Source of the DNA: Frateuria flava
GTDB taxonomy: Bacteria; Pseudomonadota; Gammaproteobacteria; Xanthomonadales; Rhodanobacteraceae
Assembly: GCF_017837635.1 (NCBI RefSeq)
Contig: NZ_JAGJRS010000010.1
Location: forward strand, 124,715-188,714
Direction of reading: 5' to 3'
DNA: 64,000 bases
Shown here: positions 15,837 to 25,283 of the stretch, in pieces
How positions within the stretch are numbered: the stretch's first letter is position 1
Layout: each line of letters begins with the position of its first letter
Notes under the pieces: generated by a model
What the model was told of the DNA's origin: nothing
The model's database searches: none
Seen by the model: only the letters and a program-made list of their open reading frames with translations
Made by a program: the position numbers and the translations under genes

Positions 15837-16448
15837 ATGATCAAGTATGCGATGTCGCTTGCTGCGCTGGCCTTCGCCGGCGCCTGCAGCTCCGCTCCCG
15901 CGCAGGACAGGAATGCGCTCTTCGTCAGCGCAGGCGTGGGCCATGCCGACTACCACGTCGATGAAGTCGCGGGCAACTATTACCAGGACACTACCGGCAC
16001 CGCCGCGGCGCTGCGGCTGGGCTACCTGTGGCATGGCCCGGTGGATTTCGGCGTCGAAGCCGGCTATGTCGACCTGGGTGAACTGAAAACCTCGCTGATC
16101 AGTGGCGCAGTCCTCGAGGAAGCGAAGGTCAACGCGAAGGGCTGGCTACTCGGCGCGACGGGCAAGTACCACTTCGCCGACGCGTGGTTCGTGTCGGCGC
16201 GCGGCGGCTGGTTGCATGCCTCCAGCGACGTGGACTACCGCGTGAGCACGCCGGTCGGTTCCATGAGCGGCAGCAGCAGCGTCGACGGTGACGGCTGGTA
16301 TACCGGGATCGGCGCCGGTTATGACTTTTCGTCGCACCTCAGCCTCGGGCTGAACTACGACAACTATCACGTCAAGGCCAGCACCGACGACGTCTCCGCC
16401 GACGCCAACGTCGGTACCTGGATGGTGACGGCCGAGTACCGCTTCTGA
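15837..16448 (+). CDS. Outer-membrane beta-barrel protein, copy 2
   Basis: This 203-residue paralogue of the preceding gene has a signal peptide ending around SAPAQ and a terminal VTAEYRF. Sequence agreement is highest in the last strands and in GYVDLGEL / SARGGWLHASSD. An internal loop is shorter than in copy 1, and the N-terminal Cys (GACSSAP) could also make it a lipoprotein, though a barrel is more likely. It is followed by a strong terminator at 16475-16506, so the two barrels form one unit. Confidence 0.8.
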   Translation: MIKYAMSLAALAFAGACSSAPAQDRNALFVSAGVGHADYHVDEVAGNYYQDTTGTAAALRLGYLWHGPVDFGVEAGYVDLGELKTSLISGAVLEEAKVNAKGWLLGATGKYHFADAWFVSARGGWLHASSDVDYRVSTPVGSMSGSSSVDGDGWYTGIGAGYDFSSHLSLGLNYDNYHVKASTDDVSADANVGTWMVTAEYRF

Positions 16449-16474
16449 TTCCGAATGTGACGCCACCGCGCACC

Positions 16475-16506
16475 ACAACGGCCGCCCTTGGGCGGCCGTT
16501 GTTTTG
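16475..16506 (+). terminator. Rho-independent terminator after the barrel pair
   Basis: ACAACGGCCGCCC and GGGCGGCCGTTGT form a perfect 13-bp stem with a TT tip, followed by a T-rich TTTGT tail. Confidence 0.8.
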
Positions 16507-16583
16507 TCCGGTTCGGCCGGCTGCGGCACAATAGCCGGCTTGTGCGCCGCACAAAGCGGTGCGTTGAAGCCGAAAAGCCGCCC

Positions 16584-18098
16584 ATGACCACCATCAAGCA
16601 AGACGATCTGATCCAGTCCGTCGCCGACGCGCTGCAGTACATCAGCTACTACCATCCGGTCGATTACATCACCAGCCTCGCCGCCGCCTACGAGCGCGAG
16701 GAGTCGCCCGCCGCGCGCGATGCGATGGCGCAGATCCTGATCAACTCCCGCATGGCCGCCGAAGGCCACCGGCCGCTGTGCCAGGACACCGGCATCGTCA
16801 CCGTGTTCCTGAAGGTCGGCATGGACGTGCGCTGGGAGGCGACCATGAGCCTGGAAGACATGGTCAACGAGGGCGTGCGCCGCGCCTACAACCACCCGGA
16901 GAACAAGCTGCGCGCCAGCGTGCTGGCCGACCCGGCGGGCAAGCGGCTGAACACCCGCGACAACACGCCTGCAGTGATCAACATGTCGATCGTGCCGGGC
17001 GACAAGGTCGAGGTGATCGTGGCGGCCAAGGGCGGCGGCTCCGAGGCCAAGAGCAAGTTCGTGATGCTCAATCCGTCCGACTCGATCGTCGACTGGGTGC
17101 TCAAGACCGTACCGACCATGGGCGCGGGCTGGTGTCCGCCGGGCATGCTGGGCATCGGCATCGGCGGCACCGCGGAGAAGGCCATGCTGCTGGCGAAGGA
17201 ATCGCTGATGGAGCACATCGACATCCAGGAGCTGATCGCGCGCGGGCCATCCAACCGCATCGAAGAGCTGCGCATCGAGCTGTTCGAGAAGGTCAATGCG
17301 CTGGGCATCGGCGCGCAGGGCCTGGGCGGCCTGACCACGGTGCTCGACGTCAAGATCAGGGACTACCCGACCCATGCGGCCAACCTGCCCGTGGCGATGA
17401 TCCCCAACTGCGCGGCAACGCGCCATGCGCACTTCACGCTGGACGGTTCGGGCGCGGTGATGCTCGATCCGCCGTCGCTGGAACACTGGCCCAAGCTCAC
17501 CTACGACGCGTCCAAGGGCCGCCGCGTGAACCTGGATGCCGTGACCCGCGAGGAGGTGGCGAGCTGGAAGCCGGGCGAAGTGCTGCTGCTCAACGGCAAG
17601 CTGCTGACCGGCCGCGACGCGGCGCACAAGCGCATGGTCGAGATGCTCAACAAGGGTGAGCCGCTGCCGGTCGATTTCAACGGTCGTTTCATCTACTACG
17701 TTGGCCCGGTCGACCCGGTGCGCGATGAGGTGGTCGGCCCCGCCGGCCCGACCACCGCCACGCGCATGGACAAGTTCACCGAGCAAGTGCTGGCGCAGAC
17801 CGGCCTGCTGGGCATGGTCGGCAAGGCCGAGCGCGGCCCGGCGGCGATCGAGGCGATCAAGAAGCACCGCTCGGTCTACCTGATGGCCGTCGGCGGCGCG
17901 GCGTACCTGGTATCCAAGGCGATCAAGGCCAGCCGGGTGGTCGGCTTCGCGGACCTGGGCATGGAGGCGATCTACGAGTTCGAGGTCAAGGACATGCCGG
18001 TGACCGTGGCGGTGGATTCGTCCGGCAGCTCGGTGCACCAGACCGGGCCGAAAGAGTGGCAGGCGCGGATCGGCAAGATCCCCGTCTTTGTTCAATAA
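16584..18098 (+). CDS. Class I fumarate hydratase ([4Fe-4S])
   Basis: This 504-residue class I fumarase interconverts fumarate and malate in the TCA cycle. ATG at 16584 was chosen over an upstream in-frame ATG at 16488, which would translate the terminator region. The three Cys that hold the [4Fe-4S] cluster are visible in PLCQDTG, GWCPPGMLG and PNCAATRHA. The C-terminal domain carries the usual GPxxPxRDEVVGPAGPTTATRMDKF stretch. Class I enzymes are oxygen-sensitive and iron-dependent. It stands alone, followed by repeats. Confidence 0.95.
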   Translation: MTTIKQDDLIQSVADALQYISYYHPVDYITSLAAAYEREESPAARDAMAQILINSRMAAEGHRPLCQDTGIVTVFLKVGMDVRWEATMSLEDMVNEGVRRAYNHPENKLRASVLADPAGKRLNTRDNTPAVINMSIVPGDKVEVIVAAKGGGSEAKSKFVMLNPSDSIVDWVLKTVPTMGAGWCPPGMLGIGIGGTAEKAMLLAKESLMEHIDIQELIARGPSNRIEELRIELFEKVNALGIGAQGLGGLTTVLDVKIRDYPTHAANLPVAMIPNCAATRHAHFTLDGSGAVMLDPPSLEHWPKLTYDASKGRRVNLDAVTREEVASWKPGEVLLLNGKLLTGRDAAHKRMVEMLNKGEPLPVDFNGRFIYYVGPVDPVRDEVVGPAGPTTATRMDKFTEQVLAQTGLLGMVGKAERGPAAIEAIKKHRSVYLMAVGGAAYLVSKAIKASRVVGFADLGMEAIYEFEVKDMPVTVAVDSSGSSVHQTGPKEWQARIGKIPVFVQ

Positions 18099-18503
18099 CG
18101 CCGTGCGCACAGCGCATACCACCGCCCCCTCTCCCCTCCGGGGGGAGGATTGAGGTGAGGGGTCGGGGCTTGCGGGGAGCCGCTTCCTCTCCCCTCCGGG
18201 GAGAGGACCGAGGTGAGGGGCCGGGGCCACGGGGAGCCGAAACTGGGCGGGGCTCGGTAGGCAGGGTCGAGGCCAGGTCGACCCCTCACCCCAACCCTCT
18301 CCCCGGAGGGGAGAGGGAGCCTGACGCCGGGCAAATTCATGCTCTCCTCCATGCCGGCCTCCCGGCCTGAGCCATGCAAGTCGAGTCCATGACAATTGGA
18401 TGGCTAAACGTCCATATTTCGCCCGCAAAAATCCATTGCATTCCCCTTGCCGCAGCGCAACACTGGCGCGATTGCCTTTCGCCACCACTGCAATGGAGCC
18501 CCC
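18099..18503. repeat. Family-A repeat block before lysCA
   Basis: Three family-A copies (about 18124-18170, 18185-18228 and 18280-18320) carry the core hairpin CTCTCCCC/GGGGAGAG plus GAGGTGAGGGG arms. From about 18330 to the lysCA start there is non-repetitive DNA that should contain its promoter; no clear -35/-10 could be picked. Confidence 0.75.
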
Positions 18504-21122
18504 GTGACCCCGCAAAACCCCGCGCCGCTTCCGGCGGACGCGCCCTGGATCGTGATGAAGTTCGGCGGCACGTCCGTCGCGACGCTGCCGCGCTGGCAGA
18601 ACATCCGTGAGCTGATCGCCAGCCGCCGCGCCGAAGGCGCCCGCGTGCTGGTGGTCGTGTCCGCGCTCACCGGCATCACCGACGCACTGAAACAGCTGTG
18701 CGCCGAGGGCAACGGGGACAAACGCAAGGCGGCGGCCGGCGCCATCGCGCAACGCCACCATGAGCTCCTGGGCCATATGCAGCTGGCGTTGCCGGACAAG
18801 CTCGCCGCGCGGCTGGGCGACCTGGCGGCGCTGGCCGCGGACGGTCCGCTCGCACTGGGCGAACTGGCCTGGGCGGCGCAGGTGCAGGCGCATGGCGAGC
18901 TGATGTCCAGCGCGCTGGGCGCGGCCTACCTCACGGCCAGCGGCCTGCCCACGCAGTGGGTGGATGCGCGCGAATGCCTGGCCGCCATCGCGCTGCCCAA
19001 CCAGAACGAGCGCACGCGGCTGCTGTCGGCGACGGTGGAGGCGCAACCCGATCCGGCGCTGTCGGCGCGGCTGGCCGCGCAGGGCGAGGTGTTCATCACC
19101 CAGGGCTTCATCGCCCGCGAAGCGCAGGGACGCACGGTGCTGCTTGGCCGTGGCGGCTCGGACACCTCCGCGTCCTATTTCGGCGCCTTGCTCAAGGCCG
19201 CGCGCGTGGAGATCTGGACCGACGTGGCCGGCATGTTCACGGCCAATCCGCGCCAGGTGCCGGGTGCGCGATTGCTCCAGCGGCTGGACTACGAAGAAGC
19301 CCAGGAAATCGCCACCACCGGCGCCAAGGTGCTGCACCCGCGCTGCCTCTCGCCGCTGCGGGAGCCGCGCGTGCCGCTGCTGATCAAGGACACCAACCGG
19401 CCCGAACTCGAAGGCACGGTGATCGGCCCGGAGGTGCGCGAGCACGCGCCGAGCGTCAAGGCGATCAGCGCACGCAAGGGCCTCACGCTGGTGTCGATGG
19501 AGTCGGTCGGCATGTGGCAGCAGGTCGGCTTCCTCGCCGACGTGTTCGCGCAGTTCAAGAAGCACGGGCTTTCGGTGGACCTGATCGGTTCGGCCGAGAC
19601 CAACGTGACCGTGTCGCTGGACCCGACCGAGAACCTGCTCGATTCGGACGCGGTGGCTGCGCTGGCGACCGACCTGGCGAAGGTGTGCCGGGTCAAGGTG
19701 ATCGCGCCGTGTGCGGCGATCACGCTGGTCGGCCGCGGCATGCGTTCGATGCTGCACACGCTGTCGAACGTGCTGGCCGAGTTCGGGCAATTGCGTGTGC
19801 ACCTGATCTCGCAGTCGTCCAACAACTTGAACCTCACTTTCGTGGTGGACGAGACGGTGGTGGACGAGCTGCTGCCGCACCTGCACGAGCTGCTGATTGC
19901 CGCCGGCGCGCTGCGCACCGACGACAGTGCGCTGTTCGGGCCGAGCTGGCAGGCGCTGTACGGGAGCGGCGAGGCGGCGACACAGGGCACCGCGTGGTGG
20001 CGCACGCCGGCCGAACGCGAGCGCCTGCTGGCGCTGGCTGCTCAGGCCACGCCGCGCTATGTCTACCACCTGCCCACGGTGCGCGCGCAGGCGCGGGCGA
20101 TGAAGTCGCTTGGCGTGGTCGACCGCGTGCATTACGCGGTAAAGGCCAACACCCATCCGGCGATCCTGCGGGCGCTGGCGTCGGAGGGCTTTGCCTTCGA
20201 GTGCGTGTCACCGGGCGAACTGAAGGCCGTGCTGGCGGCCGTGCCGGACAGCGCGCCGCTGCTGTTCACGCCCAACTTCGCCCGCCGCGCGGACTACCTC
20301 GAAGCACTGGCTACGCGCGCCACGATCACGCTGGATGCGTTGCATCCGCTGGAGCACTGGGGCGAGCTGTTCCGTGGTCGCGAGATCGCGCTGCGCGTGG
20401 ATCTCGGCCGCGGGCTCGGTCATCACGAAAAGGTGCGCACCGGCGGCAACGGCAGCAAGTTCGGCCTGCCGGTGGAGCAGCTGGACGCCTTCCTGCGCCT
20501 GGCCGACGCCCACCAGGTGAGCGTGAGGGGCCTGCATGCGCACCTGGGTTCCGGCGTGCTCGATCCGAAGCACTGGGGCGAGGTGTATGCGCAACTGGCG
20601 AGCCTGGCCGAACGCATCGGCAGCGTCGCCTTCCTCAACATCGGCGGCGGTCTGGGCGTGCCCTCGCACCCGGGCGAGGCGCCGCTGGACATGGCGGCGC
20701 TGGACCGCGTGCTGCGCGAGGTCAGGGCGGCCTATCCGCACTACCGGTTGTGGATGGAGCCGGGGCGCTACCTCGTCGCCGATGCCGGCGTGCTGCTGGC
20801 GCGCGTCACCCAGACCAAGGGCAAGGGCAATCTGCGCTACCTCGGCGTGGACACCGGCATGGACAGCCTGATCCGCCCGACCCTGTACGACGCCTGGCAC
20901 GAGATCGTGAACCTGACGCGGATCGACACGCCCGCGGAGGCGCTGTACCAGGTGGTCGGGCCCATTTGCGAGTCGGGCGACGTGCTGGGTACGGACCGGC
21001 GACTGCCGGAGGCGCAGGAGGGCGATGTGATGCTGATCGCGCAGGCGGGGGCGTACGGCAAGGTGATGTCGTCGCGCTACAACCTGCGGGATGAGGCGGA
21101 TGAGGTAGTGCTGGACGACTGA
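18504..21122 (+). CDS. lysC-lysA: Bifunctional aspartate kinase / diaminopimelate decarboxylase
   Basis: The protein has about 872 residues from GTG 18504. Residues about 12-460 are aspartate kinase (MKFGGTSVA, catalytic domain, two ACT domains). Residues about 490-870 are PLP-dependent diaminopimelate decarboxylase (YAVKANTHP with the PLP Lys, HLGSG, and GPICESGDVLG near the end). It joins the first and last steps of lysine/DAP synthesis in one chain, a fusion known from Xanthomonadales. The upstream frame to 18447 lacks homology, so GTG at 18504 is preferred. Flanked by repeats on both sides and not in an operon. Confidence 0.95.
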   Translation: MTPQNPAPLPADAPWIVMKFGGTSVATLPRWQNIRELIASRRAEGARVLVVVSALTGITDALKQLCAEGNGDKRKAAAGAIAQRHHELLGHMQLALPDKLAARLGDLAALAADGPLALGELAWAAQVQAHGELMSSALGAAYLTASGLPTQWVDARECLAAIALPNQNERTRLLSATVEAQPDPALSARLAAQGEVFITQGFIAREAQGRTVLLGRGGSDTSASYFGALLKAARVEIWTDVAGMFTANPRQVPGARLLQRLDYEEAQEIATTGAKVLHPRCLSPLREPRVPLLIKDTNRPELEGTVIGPEVREHAPSVKAISARKGLTLVSMESVGMWQQVGFLADVFAQFKKHGLSVDLIGSAETNVTVSLDPTENLLDSDAVAALATDLAKVCRVKVIAPCAAITLVGRGMRSMLHTLSNVLAEFGQLRVHLISQSSNNLNLTFVVDETVVDELLPHLHELLIAAGALRTDDSALFGPSWQALYGSGEAATQGTAWWRTPAERERLLALAAQATPRYVYHLPTVRAQARAMKSLGVVDRVHYAVKANTHPAILRALASEGFAFECVSPGELKAVLAAVPDSAPLLFTPNFARRADYLEALATRATITLDALHPLEHWGELFRGREIALRVDLGRGLGHHEKVRTGGNGSKFGLPVEQLDAFLRLADAHQVSVRGLHAHLGSGVLDPKHWGEVYAQLASLAERIGSVAFLNIGGGLGVPSHPGEAPLDMAALDRVLREVRAAYPHYRLWMEPGRYLVADAGVLLARVTQTKGKGNLRYLGVDTGMDSLIRPTLYDAWHEIVNLTRIDTPAEALYQVVGPICESGDVLGTDRRLPEAQEGDVMLIAQAGAYGKVMSSRYNLRDEADEVVLDD

Positions 21123-21127
21123 GGCGA

Positions 21128-21345
21128 GCCCCGGCCCCTCACCCCAACCCTCTCCCCGGAGGGGAGAGGGAGCTGGTTCTGCGCGGGATGTAAACCGAGC
21201 GACGCCCACGCTCTGGCTCCCTCTCCCCTCCGGGGAGAGGGTTGGGATGAGGGGCCGCTCTAGCGACAAAGTAACGAGGGCGGCCTTGCTTTAGCTCCCT
21301 CTCCCCTCCGGGGAGAGGGCTGGGGTGAGGGGGCGCTCTAGCGAA
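21128..21345. repeat. Family-A repeats, three copies
   Basis: Copies lie at about 21128-21173, 21215-21258 and 21297-21340, in alternating orientation. Each contains the CTCTCCCC/GGGGAGAG hairpin. They fill the gap between lysCA and the DUF559 gene. Confidence 0.8.
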
Positions 21346-21372
21346 AGACCCCCATGGAGTGAGGGTTCAAGG

Positions 21373-21780
21373 ATGAAACGCATGAACGTGGACCGGGCGC
21401 GTGGACTGCGCCTTGGCATGACCGACGCCGAGCAGGCGATTTGGTATCGCCTGCGGAACCGACAGCTGGATGGCTGCAAGTTTCGCCGGCAGCACGAGGT
21501 CGATCGCTACGTGGTCGACTTCGTGTGCACCGAGCGGATGCTGGTTGTGGAGTTGGATGGAAGCCAACACTTCGATCAGCAGGACTACGACGAGGCACGC
21601 ACGCGTTATCTGGAAGCCAAGGGCTACCGCGTACTGCGTTTCTGGAACAATGACGTACTGACGAACATCGAGAGCGTGCTCGAGGCGGTAGTGGAGGCTT
21701 TGGCGAGCCCCGGCCCCTCACCCCAATCCTCTCCCCGGAGGGGAGAGGGAGCAGGGGCGCAGCGCGTTCCACCGGAGTGA
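21373..21780 (+). CDS. DUF559 endonuclease-like protein embedded in repeats
   Basis: This protein of about 135 residues starts at ATG 21373 (MKRMNVDRARGLRLGMTDAE). It has the DUF559 (Vsr-related, PD-(D/E)xK) core: FRRQHEVDRYVVDFVC, VVELDGSQH with the acidic pair, and a late GYRVLRFWNNDVLTN. Family members resemble very-short-patch repair nucleases, but their function is largely untested. Its last about 25 residues (SPGPSPQSSPRRGEG...) are a translated family-A repeat (21708-21752), and three more copies lie just upstream. It ends four bases before murL. The domain call is firm; the cellular role is unknown. Confidence 0.85.
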   Translation: MKRMNVDRARGLRLGMTDAEQAIWYRLRNRQLDGCKFRRQHEVDRYVVDFVCTERMLVVELDGSQHFDQQDYDEARTRYLEAKGYRVLRFWNNDVLTNIESVLEAVVEALASPGPSPQSSPRRGEGAGAQRVPPE

Positions 21781-21784
21781 TCGA

Positions 21785-23119
21785 GTGACGAATATCAACC
21801 CCCGCCTGACCCAGAGCTTCCGCTTCCTGCGCGCCACCTACGCCGATGGCGTCGCCGAACTGGCCTACGCCTTCGACCAGGGCGAGGAGATGGTCGAGCG
21901 CATCCGCTTCCCGGATGCGCCCGCGTTGCCGGCCGAACGCCAGCATGCCTTCGACGCCGCGCTGAGGCTGCTGCACCTGGTCGCCGGGGTGAGCTACTAC
22001 AAGGCCGGCGTGCCGCCGAAAATCGAGGTCGAACCGCTGGACGAGGCGACGGCCGATCTGGCCGACGCGCTCTACCTCCATGGCCTGGCCGAGTTCGCCT
22101 ACCGCAACGGCCTGGACCTGCGCGGTCGCGTAGCTTTCCCGCGTGGTGGCGCCACGCCGGTGGCGGCGCCCGTTCTCGACCTGCCCAAGCGCACCCTCGT
22201 CCCTATCGGCGGCGGCAAGGACTCGCTGGTCGCGGTAGAAGCGATCAAGTCGATCGGCGGCGCGGCCACCGCGGTGTGGATCGGCAACTCCCCGCTGATC
22301 GCCGCCTGCGCCGAACGCACCGGGTTGCCCACGCTCAACATCCAGCGCGAGCTTTCGCCAGTGCTGTTCGAACTCAACCGCCTGGGCGCCTGGAACGGCC
22401 ACATCCCGGTCACGGCCGTGAATTCCGCGATCCTGGCGCTGGCGGCGATCCTCTATGGCTACGACTCGATCGCCTTCGCCAACGAACGTTCCGCCTCGGC
22501 CGCCACGCTGGAGTACGAGGGCCAGCAGGTGAACCACCAATGGAGCAAGGGTTTTGCTTTCGAGGCCATGCTGTCGGACTGGCTGCACACGCACGTCGCC
22601 GCGGACCTGGATTACTGCTCGCTGCTGCGCCCGTATTCGGAGCTGGCGATCACCCGCGCCTTCGCGCGCCTCACGCCGTACTTCGACGCGTTCTCCAGCT
22701 GCAACCGCAACTTCCGCATCCTCGGCCCCAAGCCGGCCGACCGCTGGTGCGGGCAGTGCCCGAAATGCCATTTCGTGTTCCTGGCGCTGGCGCCGTTCCT
22801 GCCCAAACCGCGGCTGCTTTCCATCTTCGGACGCAACCTGCTCGATGACGAGACGCAGGCCGCGGGCTTCGATGCGCTGCTCGAATACCAGGACCACAAG
22901 CCGTTCGAATGCGTGGGCGAGGGTGCCGAGGCACGCGCCGCGATGTACGCGTTGAGCCAGCGCCCGGAATGGCAGGAGGATGCGCTGGTGGCACGCTTCA
23001 TCCGCGAGATCCTGCCGCAGCTGGACCACTCGCAGCTGGCCATCGAACCCTGGATGCTGCCTTCGGACGAACACCGCGTGCCGGCGCGGCTGCAGCCGGC
23101 CTTGCAGGCGATCGGCTGA
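21785..23119 (+). CDS. murL: UDP-MurNAc-L-Ala-L-Glu epimerase
   Basis: This 444-residue protein (GTG start, CGGAG upstream) matches MurL. MurL converts the terminal L-Glu of UDP-MurNAc-L-Ala-L-Glu to D-Glu in an ATP-dependent reaction during peptidoglycan precursor synthesis. A P-loop-like GGGKDSLVAVEAIKS near residue 142 is consistent with adenylation chemistry of the PP-loop type. A Cys pair CGQCPKCHF lies near residue 320. The TGATG overlap with the next gene, murD2, shows coupled translation. MurL/MurD2 were described in Xanthomonas as a route to D-Glu without glutamate racemase. Confidence 0.9.
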   Translation: MTNINPRLTQSFRFLRATYADGVAELAYAFDQGEEMVERIRFPDAPALPAERQHAFDAALRLLHLVAGVSYYKAGVPPKIEVEPLDEATADLADALYLHGLAEFAYRNGLDLRGRVAFPRGGATPVAAPVLDLPKRTLVPIGGGKDSLVAVEAIKSIGGAATAVWIGNSPLIAACAERTGLPTLNIQRELSPVLFELNRLGAWNGHIPVTAVNSAILALAAILYGYDSIAFANERSASAATLEYEGQQVNHQWSKGFAFEAMLSDWLHTHVAADLDYCSLLRPYSELAITRAFARLTPYFDAFSSCNRNFRILGPKPADRWCGQCPKCHFVFLALAPFLPKPRLLSIFGRNLLDDETQAAGFDALLEYQDHKPFECVGEGAEARAAMYALSQRPEWQEDALVARFIREILPQLDHSQLAIEPWMLPSDEHRVPARLQPALQAIG

Positions 23120-24477
23120 TGCGCATCGCCGATCTGGACGGGCAACGGGTTGCCATCTGGGGCTTCGGTCGCGAGGGCCGGGCAGCGATCGCGGCCCTGC
23201 GCGCGCGCCTGCCGCAGCTGCGCCTAACGCTGTTCTGCAGCGCCGCCGAGGTGGCCGCGGCGCAGGCGTTCGATCCCGCCTTGCTGGTGCGTGCCGACGA
23301 GCCCGACGCCGTCGCGCTGGGCGGCTTCGACGTGGTGTTGAAGTCGCCGGGCATTTCCGCGTACAAGCCGGCACTGCTCGGCGCGGTGGCCAGCGGCACG
23401 CGTTTCACCTCCGGCACCGCGCTGTGGTTTGCCGAGCAGCCGCAGGCGCCGGTGGTCGCGGTCACCGGCACCAAGGGCAAGAGCACCACCACCGCGCTGA
23501 TCGCACACCTGGCGCGAAGCCTGGGCGTGCGCACGGCGCTGGCGGGTAACATCGGCCTGCCGCTGCTGGAGCTGCTCGATGCGCAGGCGCAACTGTGGGC
23601 GGTGGAGCTGTCCAGCTTCCAGACCGGCGAGGCCGGACCGTTGCCACTGGGCGTGATCACCAGCCTCTACGAGGAGCACCTGGACTGGCACGGCTCGCGC
23701 GAGCGCTACGTTGCCGACAAGCTCAAGCTCGCGCAGGCGGCGCGCACGCTGCTGGTCAACGGCATGCAGGAAACGCTGCTCGAGCGCACGGCGGCGCACC
23801 CGCGGCGCGTGCTGTTCGGTGTGGCCGAGGGCTGGCATGTGCGCGACGGCTGGATCCGGCGCGCTGACGAGCGCATCTTTGCCGCGGCGGACCTGCCCGT
23901 GCCCGGCGCGCACAACGCGCTCAACGCCTGCGCCGCGCTCGCCGCGCTGGAAGCGATGGGCCATGACGCGCGTGCGGCGGCACCGGCGCTCGCGCATTTC
24001 CACGCCTTGCCGCACCGCCTGCAGCCGCTGGGCGAGCGCAAGGGCCTCGCCTGGATCAACGATTCGATCAGCACCACGCCGCAAGCCACGCTGGCGGCGC
24101 TCGCGAGCCTGGAAGGCCGGCAGGTCACGGTGATCGTCGGTGGGCATGATCGCGGGCTCGACTGGTCCGATTTCGTCGAGGCGGTGGGCGACCAGGCCGC
24201 TCTGGCGATCGTGGCGCAGGGCGCCAACGGGCCGCGCATCGCGGCGGCGCTGCGCGATGCGCAGGCGCTGGGCGAGGTCGCACTCGTGGCGACGCTGGCC
24301 GAGGCGGTGGCGAAGGCGAGGGCGCTGACCCCGGCCGGCGGCGTCGTGCTGCTGTCGCCTGGCGCGCCGAGTTTCGACCAGTTCCATGATTACGCCGAGC
24401 GCGGGCGCCGTTTTGCCGAGCTGGCGGGATTCGATGGCGCGGCGATCAGCGGGATCGAGGGACTCGGGGTCGCCTGA
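23119..24477 (+). CDS. murD2: UDP-MurNAc-L-alanine--L-glutamate ligase
   Basis: This 452-residue Mur ligase has the ATP-binding GTKGKSTTTAL motif near residue 117, and HNALNACAALAALEAMG and NDSISTTPQA in the middle and C-terminal domains. It is homologous to MurD, but because it sits directly behind murL (start codon overlapping the murL stop) it is assigned as MurD2, which adds L-Glu, not D-Glu, to UDP-MurNAc-L-Ala. MurL then epimerises the product. The protein is cytoplasmic. From sequence alone MurD and MurD2 are separated mainly by context, which is strong here. Confidence 0.88.
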   Translation: MRIADLDGQRVAIWGFGREGRAAIAALRARLPQLRLTLFCSAAEVAAAQAFDPALLVRADEPDAVALGGFDVVLKSPGISAYKPALLGAVASGTRFTSGTALWFAEQPQAPVVAVTGTKGKSTTTALIAHLARSLGVRTALAGNIGLPLLELLDAQAQLWAVELSSFQTGEAGPLPLGVITSLYEEHLDWHGSRERYVADKLKLAQAARTLLVNGMQETLLERTAAHPRRVLFGVAEGWHVRDGWIRRADERIFAAADLPVPGAHNALNACAALAALEAMGHDARAAAPALAHFHALPHRLQPLGERKGLAWINDSISTTPQATLAALASLEGRQVTVIVGGHDRGLDWSDFVEAVGDQAALAIVAQGANGPRIAAALRDAQALGEVALVATLAEAVAKARALTPAGGVVLLSPGAPSFDQFHDYAERGRRFAELAGFDGAAISGIEGLGVA

Positions 24478-24947
24478 GCGGGCGGGCCCGGGCCTTCGGC
24501 CTGCGCCGGGTGGGAATGCCAGGCAACGGTGTTCGGCCACGAGCTCTGGCGTCCTTGTCGGGAGCGAGTGCTGCTGGGGCGAATCCAGTGCGGGTTTCCC
24601 GCAGGGCTTCCCCCATCCGCCCTTCGGGCACCTTCCCCCGCGCGCGGGGGAAGGATGTGTGGGGCGAGCCCTGTACCGTGCTGGGCGAGTCCTGACTGGT
24701 CTTTACCGCGAGCGCCGGGAACGTGCCGACAGACGGATGGGGCGCTCTGTGCGGATTCGGCGGATGCTTCCGAAAGGCAGCAAACCCATGACCCCAAACG
24801 CATCGTCCGCCAGTGGACTCCCGTCGGTTCGACCGGAGCCTGCTGGCGGACGATGCGTGGTGGCTTGGTGGGTGTGCGCACACCCGCCGTGTCGCCGCCA
24901 TGGCGCGGCCGGGCGGCGCAAGGCCGCCCGCCGGCCGCGAGTCGCTA
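24478..24947. repeat. Repeat and inverted-repeat region after murD2
   Basis: A family-B copy lies at about 24608-24655. Further on, a 15-bp inverted repeat (CGCATCGTCCGCCAG at 24799-24813 with its complement at 24843-24857) encloses a 29-base loop. A 16-bp palindrome GGGTGTGCGCACACCC follows at 24870-24885. No convincing gene is present. The inverted repeats could terminate both murD2 and the convergent KGG cluster. Confidence 0.6.
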
Positions 24948-25235
24948 CTAGCCCTCGGACTCCTTGCCCTTGTTCACCAGGTCGCGCACGCGATGGCCGC
25001 CCTTGGTGCCCAATTCGGAGTAGCCCTCCGGGCCCAGCTCTTCCTTGCGCGCTTCGCCGCCCTTCTTGCCGAGCGCCGAATAGCCTTCCGGGCCGAGTTG
25101 TTCCTTGCGCGTTTCACCGCCTTTCTTGCCCATCTCCGAGTAGCCCTCGGGGCCGAGCTGTTCCTTGCGGATCTCGCCGCCCTTCTGGCCGGCTTCGCGC
25201 ACGCTCATGTCACCGGTGTTCTTGTTGCTTGCCAT
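24948..25235 (-). CDS. KGG-repeat stress-induced protein (95 aa)
   Basis: This 95-residue, very hydrophilic protein is built of four KGG repeats of about 20 residues (xGxKGGExRKExLGPEGYSxLG). The family (GsiB / Con-10 / group 1 LEA-like) is induced by stress in other bacteria and fungi, and the proteins are likely disordered and soluble. It begins [20 protein letters not shown] and ends in a [18 protein letters not shown] tail that recurs in two neighbours. It is the last of seven consecutive minus-strand genes of similar kind. The exact biochemical action is unknown. Confidence 0.88.
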   Translation of the reverse strand: MASNKNTGDMSVREAGQKGGEIRKEQLGPEGYSEMGKKGGETRKEQLGPEGYSALGKKGGEARKEELGPEGYSELGTKGGHRVRDLVNKGKESEG

Positions 25236-25283
25236 GGTCGATACCTCTTGGTCTGCAATGGTCGATAAAGCCCTGCAAGGACT

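Noticed and set aside
16146..20156. 1336-residue open frame on the minus strand
   Set aside because: It runs antisense through the second barrel, fumarase and lysCA, all of which have firm homology on the + strand.
23119..24477. Calling the ligase ordinary murD
   Set aside because: The overlap with murL makes murD2 much more likely, though sequence alone cannot prove it.
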